64,000 nt of DNA from the NCBI GenBank assembly GCA_002150815.3, contig NDFF03000155.1, positions 1 through 64,000 of the forward strand, in the 5' to 3' direction. This stretch comes from Grammothele lineata. Its lineage: Eukaryota > Basidiomycota > Agaricomycetes > Polyporales > Polyporaceae. Under the pieces are notes generated by a model. The model had not been told where the DNA came from and did no database searches. It saw only the letters and a program-made list of their open reading frames with translations. Positions 46,366 to 55,872 of this stretch are shown one piece after another. The position numbers and the translations under genes were made by a program. How positions within the stretch are numbered: the first letter of the stretch is position 1; each line of letters begins with the position of its first letter.

Positions 46366-48781
46366 CGTGGGCGTGAACGATTTACAGAGGAGATAGAGAG
46401 AGAGGAGTTGGGCGGAAGAGAGACGAGAGAGGTGGAAAGTAGAGTAGAGTAGAGTAGCAACGGGCGCGGCGACTGTTAAGCGAATGCAGGTGGGGCTGGC
46501 CCCCACGGACGTTCAAAGGCTTATAATCGGTTCGCGCCGCGGTGCCCGCGAGCGTGCCCGCTGCGCATTCCGCGGGCCCTGTGTCGTGCACTTCCGCTGG
46601 GGGGCCAGATGCGGACTTGGGCGCGCACGGAATGCGCGCGAGCGCCGGGCGGTGCGGGAGATAGGATCGGCCGCCGGCGGTCGGGGGCGCTGTGCAGGAA
46701 CCGTTGGCCGGCGCCAAGCCCCGTCGTGAGGCATTTGGGCGGGTTACAGAGGGTAGCGAGCGAGAGCACTGGCAGATGTGCAGGTCCGCAGTTTTCGCGC
46801 AGTCGGGTCAACTGGTACTGGGTCAGAATCGACGATACATGGAGGACTCAACGACGGTAGAAATCGGATCCATCAGGCGGCAGGACGCGCCAGGGTCGAG
46901 GCCCACCGGCTGTTTGCGGACGTGTTGTTTGTATTGAACCTGCACCGATCATCGTGATCGTAGGCTGGATGACTTTGAAACTTGAGCGGGTCATCTTTCA
47001 TTAAGACTTGCTTTGCCGAAGTGTTGCCGGGTGCTGAAAGTGTGCAGAAGAGGTTAAGTGTACTTCTCGCATTGTGCGCCCAGTTGAGCGTGTCTGATCC
47101 GTGATCATTCATACCAAACGCGCTACGAAGTCATTAGCTGTCCCTGACGTCCTTCTTACGCACAAAGACGAGCGTCGATGCGCAGACCGACGCCAAAAAT
47201 CGAAGTATCGGTCTGCAGCAGGCCCGACTGCTCTTCCTGAAAGGCGTCGCCCCGTTTCAGCTCTAACAAGGAACGATGCGTTCTGCGCACATGACGTCAG
47301 CTTGGGGATGGTTGCTATATTCGTTCGCATCCCCGCGTAAATGGCTCACCATCCGCAAGCCGGCAACCACACAGCATCCCGTAGTTCTTCCAACGCGGAC
47401 CGTCAGACCGCTGAGTGCGACGCCGGGCCCGAAAGTCGCTCACGGGTCGGATCTACAGATGGCTAGGGCAAGGTCACTGAGGCGTGCGTGGACTTAACGC
47501 ATTCTTGACACTCCCGACGGTGCCTGTACATGCTGTCGGCCACTGGTGAGGTTCGCAAGCGAAGTGCGGAGGGACAGTACCTGAATAGCCAAGAGCGTGC
47601 TAGAGGATGTGTGCGAACAGACTATTGCGGGCCAATGGTGACGGACTTCAGCTCAGTTGGACGACTCACGAAGATCGGCGAGTCGATGACCATTGGTGGG
47701 TGGCGGAAGCAAACGCGTGCACATCTGGCGCTAATGCCTCCTCCGCGGGAAGGAAGAGGCGCCCAATGCGGGAGAGCCGCAGCCGGCGGACCGCACTGCA
47801 GCGCAGCACTTGCCTTTTGCCACCATCATCCTCTACTCGTCCGATGACGTCCTTCCCACACCCTCGCCAATCTGACCTCGTCGTCATGTCTACCCCGGTA
47901 GTATCCTCAGTCCAACGTCCACTGCGCTGCACACTGCGCAGCTCTTCTCGACGTCGTTCTTCTCGCCCTGGAAGCCAGGAGGGCGATGCCCGCAGTCGGT
48001 CGGTACTGACCGAGGCCGTTGCTTCTTGCGCAGTGACGGCGGATCCGAGGCATTTTCTAGCCTTACGTGAACCTCACGCGGTTCGTCTTGCCAAGCGTCT
48101 TGTGCAACGAATACTCGCTGATGCTGAGTTCAAAGTACCGGTAGTGTTCTCTCCTGCAGCTCGAGGTGAGGAGGCTGTAGGCCCAACTCGAAAGCACCCG
48201 AAGGTCGCACATAGACTATCCAAAGGTACACCACTAGAACGATATACACCTTTGTGCTATCTTCCGCCGCGCAGCATGGTGTCCTCGTCTTTCACTCTCG
48301 CTGAAAGTACACCAGCGGCTGCGGATCTCCGTGATGCCAATACGCGTCATCGTTTTCGCCCCGCCCGTCTTTTCCCCAATTGCTGTTCCGTGGAAGCGGT
48401 GGTTAACCGTCCGCACTGCGGTCACGCGACGGACGCGCGACTTTCGCGGCGAATCAGATCTCCCTCGCGCCCGCTGGCTGCCCTTCCGACTCGGGCGTCC
48501 GCCGCAACGGGACTCTGCGCCCTGATGGATTGAGTCTGCCGTCCCGCCTTGCTGCGCGCGCGACGCGACGCGGGCACGAGTGCCGACTGTGCGCGGCCCT
48601 TCGCGCGTCGAAGTCCAACGACAGCGCCACACCGCCCGCGGGTATAAGCACCCCTCCTCGAGGAGCCGTCCCAGCAACTTACAGCCTATTCCTTCCTCTC
48701 CAGTCGACTCTCATCTCCAGCTTCGTGCCACTTCCCTCTCCGTCCTTTCCCATACTCTACCTTTTCCTTCGTTGTTTCAAC
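46366..48781. other. Region between the small secreted protein and the laccase
   Basis: 2.4 kb between two divergent genes with no supported gene. A 308-codon plus frame (47607-48533) begins with ATG but has no domain pattern and is treated as chance. A TATAAG string on the minus strand (46520-46525) lies about 155 bases before the small secreted protein and could be its TATA box. The laccase promoter occupies the right part. Confidence 0.5.
48643..48649 (+). promoter_or_regulatory. TATA box of the laccase gene
   Basis: TATAAGC preceded by a GC-rich block, 139 bases upstream of the laccase ATG. Position and context are typical of fungal laccase promoters. No metal- or xenobiotic-response element was identified with confidence. 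Confidence 0.5.
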
Positions 48782-50812
48782 ATGGGCAGGATCCACAACC
48801 TCGCCGGCACGATTGCCCTTGGGCTTTCTTATGCCAGCCTTGCTATGGCCAGCACCGCCATCGGCCCCACCGCCGATTTGACGATCTCTAACGCGGACAT
48901 CGCCCCCGACGGCTTCACCCGCGCCGCGGTGGTAGTGAACGGTGAGATGCCTGGGCCGCTCATCACTGGTAACAAGGTATGTTTCGCTATCTCCACTTTG
49001 TAGTGAGTTAAACTGACGCTTGGGACGCGCGCAGGGAGATACGTTCTCTATCAACGTCATCGACGACCTCTCCAACACTACCATGCTTACCCAGACCACC
49101 ATCGTATGTCCAATTAACCTCTTACGTTCCCATTGCAGCTAACTGAGATTGCTATGTAGCACTGGCACGGCATGTTCCAGAAGGACACCAACTGGGCTGA
49201 TGGCGCCGCCTTCGTCAACCAGTGCCCGATCGCCACCGGCAACTCGTTCCTTTACGAGTTCACCGCTTCCGACCAGGCTGGGACGTTCTGGTACCACAGC
49301 CACATGTCGACCCAGTACTGCGATGGTCTCCGCGGCCCTCTCGTCATCTACGACCCTGATGACCCGCATGCCTCCCTCTACGACGTCGATGACAGTGCGT
49401 GCTTACTCTCCTTGTGTGGGGCACACCGGACTCAAATGTCTTCACAGACACGACTGTCATTACGCTCATGGACTGGTACCACACCGCCGCTGCTCTCGGC
49501 GCCCAATTCCCGTAAGTTTGTCCTCCATCCCCGCTCTCGTGCAATAGCTTACGTTAGAACTTAGCACGGCCGACTCCACCCTCATCAACGGTCTCGGTCG
49601 TTCGACTGATGACTCCGGTGCGGATGCGGAGCTCGCGGTCATCACGGTGACCCAGGGCAAGCGCTACCGTTTCCGTCTTCTCTCCCTCTCTTGCGACCCG
49701 AACCACACCTTCTCGATCGATGGCCACAACATGACGATCATCGAGGTCGAGGGCATCAACGTTACGCCGCTCACGGTTGACGAGATCCAGATCCTTGCTG
49801 GCCAGCGCTACTCCTTCGTGGTATGTTTCTGCCGTCCTTAGTCCCGCCGATGAACAGATCTAACGATTTCCCCGTCCCACAGCTCACCGCCGATCAGGAC
49901 ATCGACAACTACTGGGTTCGCGCGCTCCCCAACACCGGTACCACGTCCTTCGACGGCGGCGTTAACTCTGCCATCCTTCGCTACGACGGTGCGGCCGAGG
50001 TTGAGCCCACGACGAACCAGACCACCGATGCCACCGCGCTCTCCGAGACCGACCTCGTCCCCCTCGACGACCTCACCCCGCCTGGTACTGCTGAGGAGGG
50101 CGGTGTCGACTACGCGCTCAGCTTCGACTTCACCTTCGTACGTGTCCCGTGCCCCATCCTGTGGTCTACCCCGCTAATTAATCATTTCCCACGCAGAACG
50201 GCTCCGCCTTCTTCGTCAACGGCGATTCGTACACGTCGCCCACCGTGCCGGTCCTGCTCCAAATCCTGAGCGGTGCGACGGACGCGGCCGACCTCCTCCC
50301 CAGCGGCAGCATCTACAGTCTTCCCGCCAACGCGTCGGTCGAGCTCTCCTTCCCCATGACGGCGAACGCCGCTGGTCAGCCCCACCCCTTCCACTTGCAC
50401 GGTGTAAGTCTCTCGCTGCCCCCTTCACCTCTGCTCGAGCCCGACGCTGACCCGCGCTCCTCCCTACAGCACAAGTTCTGGGTCGTGCGCAGCGCCGGCT
50501 CTGACACCTACAACTACGTCAACCCCATCCAGCGCGACACCGTCTCCGCGGGCACGACCGGCGACAACATGACCATCCGCTTCCAGACTGACAACACCGG
50601 CCCCTGGTTCCTCCACTGCCACATCGACTTCCACTTGGAGGCCGGTCTCGCCGTCGTCTTCGCTGAGGACACCGGCGACGTCTCCGCCGACATCACCCCC
50701 TCGAGTGAGTACCCCATCCTTCTCCATCACGCGCGAGCCGCGAATACTGACGATGCGCACAGCCGCGTGGGAGGACCTCTGCCCGACCTACAACGCCGCC
50801 TACACCCGGTAA
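48782..50812 (+). CDS. lcc: Laccase (multicopper oxidase), secreted
   Basis: Nine exons (48782-48976, 49035-49103, 49160-49394, 49448-49511, 49565-49820, 49883-50137, 50197-50403, 50470-50704, 50763-50812) splice into 521 aa with all phases closing. A signal peptide ([18 protein letters not shown]) leads into [15 protein letters not shown]. The four copper signatures are [30 protein letters not shown] and [12 protein letters not shown]. Two details stand out in the last: Phe replaces the usual Trp after HCHID, and the axial position ten residues after the Cys is Leu, which places the enzyme in the medium-potential class. The C-terminus EDLCPTYN is typical of Polyporales laccases. It oxidises phenols while reducing oxygen to water, with roles in lignin modification and pigment or stress chemistry. 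It is a single gene here; no other laccase is adjacent. Confidence 0.96.
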
Positions 50813-51173
50813 GCGACGGCACGGAGCTTGAGCACAGCTATCCCGCTCCGCTCCCGTCGACCGGACTTGGCGCACGCCACGGTCACCCAGGCGCGAGTTG
50901 CGATGGTCTTCTGCATACAGTAGTACGATTTGCTTCACCACTTCTCTCCATTGGCCGGGCTGGACTGTACGGGACGTGACTGGACGACGGACAAATAGGA
51001 TACGATCGAATAGGCTATCTCCGCATCATCCCAATCCCTACGCCCTTTACCTACCTCCCGCTCCCTCGTAAATAACTTATGCTTCGCGTAACACCTTTCG
51101 CTTTAAAGTCCCTTTAGTACTTGACTGTATGTGTCGCTCCAGAAAGGGAATCATTGTCCAAGGAATGAAATAA
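50813..51173. other. Convergent intergenic region
   Basis: Laccase 3' flank (+) and the 3' flank of the partial membrane-protein gene (-). AT-richer than its surroundings; no coding signal. Confidence 0.6.
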
Positions 51174-51902
51174 TCATTGCACTCGCAATCTCTTCTGGTA
51201 TTGTCTCAACTCATCTACGTCCTCGGATCTCCAAGGTCCGTAACGTGCCACCGCCTTCAACGCTGATGATCCGCGCTCGCATTCCATGTTCCACTGCGTA
51301 TCATAGTTGACTCGCCGTGAACTGTGGATTGCTGATAGGTCGGGGTACAGGAGAGGCGGTTGTACCACCGTCTAACCCTTTTTCGGTGGCCTTGTTGAAC
51401 GCGTGGGAAACAATTGACGTCAGTCCCATCCACCCTCTACCACTCATCGAGTTGAGCACCATGCGGCGCACCTCGGATATTCCTCAAAAAACCTTCTAAT
51501 GCCCGCGTTCGTTGTCTTCATCTTGTCGTGGGTTATAATGTCGCTCTCGAGTGCCGTGAGTTCGCCATTCAATATACGCGGTAGCTGAGAGCGGACCATC
51601 TCTTTCCAAGATTTCCAATCTCCCGAGTTTTCCGGTACGAGGTCGTCTAGTGCATCGCTTAGTTTGTCGAATGGAAGCCCCTCTGACTCATCCTGCTCGG
51701 CTCCGAGGATGGTGGAGATCCACCTGGGGGATCGGCCTTCTGTTCCAGGAGCTGACGCGGGCCTCACTTCCGTGTGTGAGGCGGAGGTAGAATCCGGAAT
51801 CGACAACCCCGGTGACAAAGCCTTCGCCTCCGGCGACGACAGCACGGGGTTCGTTGCATCAGTGATCTCGGTGGCCACAGCGAGGAGCACGAACACCATC
51901 AT
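51174..51902 (-). pseudogene. Partial paralogue of the neighbouring membrane protein (C-terminal part only)
   Basis: Two exons (51902-51472, 51321-51174) form a 192-codon frame. It starts at the last hydrophobic segment of the 52.5-53.9 kb protein (REAMMVFVLLAVATEITD versus REAMVVFVLLVVATEITD) and shares LPFDKLS-ALDDLVP, then continues through KSWKEMVRSQLPRIL, RRFFEEYP and a final exon ending in DELRQYQKRLRVQ. Everything before the last membrane segment is absent; a TAA and an intron-like stretch lie just upstream. It may be a truncated duplicate that is still transcribed, or a relic. Its value is that it keeps the C-terminal region in frame where the longer copy has a stop. Confidence 0.55.
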
Positions 51903-52507
51903 CGCTTCGCGCTTGCCATCAACTTAGGAGAGAAGGTAAGCGGTGTTAAGAACGCACCTTGAACACGTCCGTAGGCGAGCACACCGTCGTCGCGATTGTA
52001 CCCTGAATGTCAGACCACTCAGGACAGCGAACGACGACAAAAATGGCGGTCGAAACGTTGGGATCGTGGCCTTAGGCGTGGACCTATGGTTAAGCACGGC
52101 AGTCGTATTAGAAGTTGTCGTTAACTAGGTCACAGAACTCGGAGACACGTTGTTTCCGACTCATTCTCATTGGAATGTTTCGCTTACAGTCAACCTGTTC
52201 TCATGGGTTACAGGTTACACAGGTCACAGGCCGGAGGGAGGCGGGTCGGACCTCATTCCGCCTTCTTTTGATGCCTTCAAGATGGGAGAACTTGCAATCA
52301 GCGTCAGTCCCGTCTACCAACTCGCATTTATCGAGTCAAGTGCACACACCTCGGATATTCTTCAAAAAACCTGACAACGCCTAGGTTCGTATCTTGAACG
52401 AGGCTGGCTACCACAGTTGAGTCGGACTGCGTGATTTCTCGCTCTAAAGCGAGCTCCTCGCGTTCGCCATGAACGATTTGCGGTACCTGGGCGCGAACGA
52501 CGTTTTT
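51903..52507. other. Region containing the out-of-use 3' end of the next gene
   Basis: Bases 52507-52331, read on the minus strand in the frame of the adjacent gene after its TAG, encode 59 further codons ending near RFFEEYPRC, like the partial paralogue. The rest (51903-52330) has no supported gene. Confidence 0.6.
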
Positions 52508-53851
52508 CTAGCATTTCCGCTCCCCCGCGTCGTCCGGGACGAGATCGTCTAGAGCATGACTCAACTTGTCGAACGGTAGCCTCTCTGGCTGGCCCTGCTC
52601 GTCTTCAGAAGGGCTACGTGTCCATCTTGGCGAACAACTCTCTACGTCCGGAGCTGGCGTGGACGGCTGCGAGGGCATGGCGGCGTCCGCCGAGTCGGTG
52701 ATCTCGGTGGCCACAACGAGGAGCACGAATACCACCATGGCCTCGCGCGTGTCGAACCGGAACTTCCTGATGTGGCCATCGTTGCTCTCCGGCTTGCGCT
52801 CCAGCTTGAGCACTTTCTCCACCAGGACCCGACGGCAGTAGCGCCGATCTCCGTCTAGAAACGTCAGGTACAAGTTGTACAACCACGACACGCCGAGAGA
52901 GACGAGGAACATGATCTGCCCGAAGTTCGTTCCTTGGGGAACCGCGAGGAGTTGCGCGAGGAACTGCATCATGAGGAGAAGCGAGCTCATGCCGAGCCGC
53001 AGGTAGCGCCTGGTGTCCCCGTAGTCGAGCCGGAACCGCCCACGGGTGACCGCGCTGACGTCTCGCGCTAGTCCCTTGAGTACCATGACCGCCCTGCCCT
53101 GGCGGAAGATTCCGTCTCCAGTGTTCGGGTTATCCTGGGTATAATTGAGGATGGTGAAGTGGACTGTGGCAGTCCCGACGATCCAACAGGAGACGCCGCC
53201 AGTGATCATCCCCAACACGATCATCGCGGTGCAGATCCAGTCGCGAAAGAGCGCGCATATGACGGCGGTGGTGATGGATGCAGCGATGGGCACGAGCGCA
53301 GCGATGCTCGCTTTGAGAGTGCGGCTCGAGTTCTCGACGACGCTATCGCCCTTCTCGTCGAACTGGTCTTGAAGGCGTGGCAGGTGGACGACGGTGACGA
53401 CGTAGGGCGCCTGCCGTTCGGCTGCCCCGGGGGCAACTTTCGAGGGGTCAGGGCTCTCCCTTGGCGTGTAGTGGGCGCAGGCTTTCCACAGGAGGTGAGC
53501 GGGGTGGCCTGTTTTGTCAACGACGGCGCCGGAGTAGACACCGCGAAACCTAGGTCCGACCAGGCCGTCCACCTTGAACAGCACGGCAGGGTCTTCATTT
53601 GCTCCAGGGTAGAGGCCGTCCCAGAATCGCGACCGCGCCAGCTGGCCATATCGCTTCGCGATCTCGTAGCTACCGGGCGTATTATACCATCCGACGTATG
53701 CCCTTCCCTGGTGCAGGTACACTGTCGTCATTGCCGCCACGGCGACATCGCCGCCAAAGAAGCCGGCGACACCAGTGATGTCGAGGTTGAATTTGGAAGC
53801 ATCGTTTATGGGAAGGGATAACTTCACGTTGCGCGGGAACAAGGGAGGCAT
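52508..53851 (-). CDS. Four-helix membrane protein of unknown function, probably truncated
   Basis: Single exon, 447 aa from ATG 53851 to TAG 52510-52508. The N-terminal half is soluble and looks like an enzyme-free lumenal or cytosolic domain (DGLYPGANEDPAVLFKVDG, GVYSGAVVDKTGHPAHLLWK). Two hydrophobic hairpins follow: SIAALVPIAASITTAVICAL with MIVLGMITGGVSCWIVGTA, and SSLLLMMQFLAQLLAV with IMFLVSLGVSWLYNLYLTF. A weaker hydrophobic stretch (EAMVVFVLLVVATEI) comes near residue 385. The frame remains open for 59 codons beyond the stop and matches the partial paralogue, which has TGG (Trp) where this copy has TAG. I infer a recent nonsense mutation that removes the C-terminus. Most of the protein is intact, so it may still be made. 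Confidence 0.6.
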   Translation of the reverse strand: MPPLFPRNVKLSLPINDASKFNLDITGVAGFFGGDVAVAAMTTVYLHQGRAYVGWYNTPGSYEIAKRYGQLARSRFWDGLYPGANEDPAVLFKVDGLVGPRFRGVYSGAVVDKTGHPAHLLWKACAHYTPRESPDPSKVAPGAAERQAPYVVTVVHLPRLQDQFDEKGDSVVENSSRTLKASIAALVPIAASITTAVICALFRDWICTAMIVLGMITGGVSCWIVGTATVHFTILNYTQDNPNTGDGIFRQGRAVMVLKGLARDVSAVTRGRFRLDYGDTRRYLRLGMSSLLLMMQFLAQLLAVPQGTNFGQIMFLVSLGVSWLYNLYLTFLDGDRRYCRRVLVEKVLKLERKPESNDGHIRKFRFDTREAMVVFVLLVVATEITDSADAAMPSQPSTPAPDVESCSPRWTRSPSEDEQGQPERLPFDKLSHALDDLVPDDAGERKC

Positions 53852-55872
53852 CGTAGAATCTGTTGTTACGCATAAAGCATCAACGATGAGAAGTCGACAC
53901 TGCACTTCCTGGTGTCAATGAAATCTCACCTAGCGAACGCAAGAGTAGTGGTGGCGTCAATCCATCCGCTACGAGCGCGCTCGTTCCCCTGCCTTTTCAG
54001 GCAGGGCCGATGCATCCTCCGCCACACGGCCCCGCGGGTGCTGCTGATGGCGGGCGCCCGCGCCCGCGGCACCAGCGGCCAGGCGCCCGCTTCCGTCCGC
54101 CGCGGCGGATGTCCCCCTCCCACATCCTCGCTCGCATTCCTCCGCTAGATACATTTGTGTATTATATACCGTCAATAGTATCTACTATTCGGGGGGGGAG
54201 CGCGTCGAATGTCGACTGGGGGCGCGGGGCGCGAGGGAATCCGAGCGCGGCCCTGATGCCAGCGATAAGCATCGGCCGCGCGGCCTCAGGCACCGATATC
54301 GGCTGCGCCCGGTCGGAGGCGAGGCCCGCTAGGGCCCGTCTACTCTATCACGCCGCCCGATGTCGATCTCATCTGGGGCCGCGGGGGCAAATCCAAATCG
54401 GGCATGACGTCTACTCGCCGCCGACCGAATTTGGAAAACGATCAACGCTCCGGCAGCAAGTGATCCTCGGTGAAGTCAGCGCCATGTTACGCAAAGAGCC
54501 AGGCATACATTCGTGTAGTAGTCACTAAGCGTAGATATATCTAAATGTTCTCCTTGAAGATGCCGTATTTGTGCAAGCTACGGCGAATGCTGCGTGCGCG
54601 AGGCTCAGACCGCGCTGGAGCGCAAGCTAGCTGAAGACTTACCCTACAGCCGCCTTCTCATCGACCCAAGTCTTGCCGTGCTAAGGATCAGTCACAGAGG
54701 TGAGAAATCAGCTACAGAAGCGTCGTACTTACTCACCTCGTGCCACGACACGGCCTTTTCGTCCAAATGGTACAGCGCGCCGCCCTTGGTGGTAGGCTTC
54801 CCAGTCCAGCCTAAACCCTTGTGGAAGGCCTTTGCGGACGTCAGCGGGCGACGCAGTGAGTTCAGCAACCACTCACGTCGTGTACCTCAGTCCATTTAAC
54901 TTTAGACCTGCAGTCTTTCGCGCCCAGAAGGGCCCGCAGAGTCTAAAGCGTATCAGTCAGGCCATGACGACCGGAGAAGTGGTATGGGACGCTCACCTCG
55001 CGATATATGGGGTCCATCGGAGTGACTGGAGAGTGAAAGGAAAGTTTGAGAGAGGCGCGACGGGAGCGAGAGGAGAGAAGAGAGGTAGTGCGAAAAGGAA
55101 GGTCGCGCGAAGAGGCGAGGCGCCAGTGTGCCCCAAAGTAGGGACCGCGAGAAGAGCGCGCGTGCGAGTAGAGAGAACGCGAAGGCAGAGCGCGAGAGGA
55201 GAGATGTTCGCGACAGCGGAGACAGGGTCGGACTCGGGTGTGGAAGGTGTAGGCCGCGCGAGAAGGCGACGCGTGAGTGTAGGGAGGGTAAGACGCGCGA
55301 GGAACGGAGCCCGCGAGAAGAGAGGGCGCGAGAAGAGAGGGCGCGAGAAGAGCGCGCGCGAGAGGAGCGTGCGCGAGAGGAGCGTGCGCGAGAGTAAAGG
55401 GATCGCGAAGAAAGAGCGCGAGAGGAAAAACGTGCGTGACAGCGGAAACAGGGTCGCACACGGGTAGCACAGAAGTAGGCCGCGCGAGAAGGCGACGCGT
55501 GAGTGTAGGGAGGGCAAGACGCGCGAGGAACGGAGCCCGCGAGAAGAGAGGGCGCGAGAAAAGAGAGCGTCAAACCAGGACAAACGCGAGATACAGGCAA
55601 CGCGGAGAAGCCCGGACGCTCCTTGAAGATCTTAGTAGCAGGCGCGCCGCGCTCGTGAGCTACATTTGTGGCTAGTTACTTTGACATGCAGTGCCTCTCT
55701 GAGCTACTCGACCGCATTCTCGTCTCCGTCCTGCTTCGCGCTCGCACCCTCCTTCGTCTCTGCCGTCGCGTTCTGCCCTTCCGTCCTTACCACCTCCGGT
55801 TGATCCTTTTCTGCAGCGTCCCATACAGACGCAGGCTGCGCGCGGGTGTGAGTGACTTCTCATCGCCGTGTA
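53852..55872. other. Accessory region with GC-rich and AGCG-rich sequence
   Basis: No gene supported. A very GC-rich palindromic patch lies near 54040-54110 (CGGGCGCCCGCGCCCG). From 54950 to 55640 the plus strand is dominated by GCGCGAGAAGAG-like words that create long Arg-rich open frames on both strands; these are repeat artefacts. Confidence 0.5.
55201..55567 (+). repeat. Arginine-codon-rich minisatellite with a 226-base offset duplication
   Basis: The block 55201-55345 recurs at 55428-55567 with few changes: both contain GACAGCGGA/AACAGGGTCG, then GTAGGCCGCGCGAGAAGG, then GCGACGCGTGAGTGTAGGG, then GAACGGAGCCCGCGAGAAG. The GCGACGCGTG words are 226 bases apart. Between them lie shorter iterations of GCGCGAGAAGA and GTGCGCGAGAGGA. 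Unit borders are blurred by the short-word repetition. Confidence 0.85.

Noticed and set aside
47607..48533. 308-codon plus-strand frame upstream of the laccase
   Set aside because: Begins with ATG but is Ser/Arg-rich without any recognisable segment, and occupies the expected laccase promoter region.
54832..55600. Several Arg-rich open frames on both strands
   Set aside because: They follow the GCGCGAGAAG repeat and exist in several frames at once, which is a repeat artefact.
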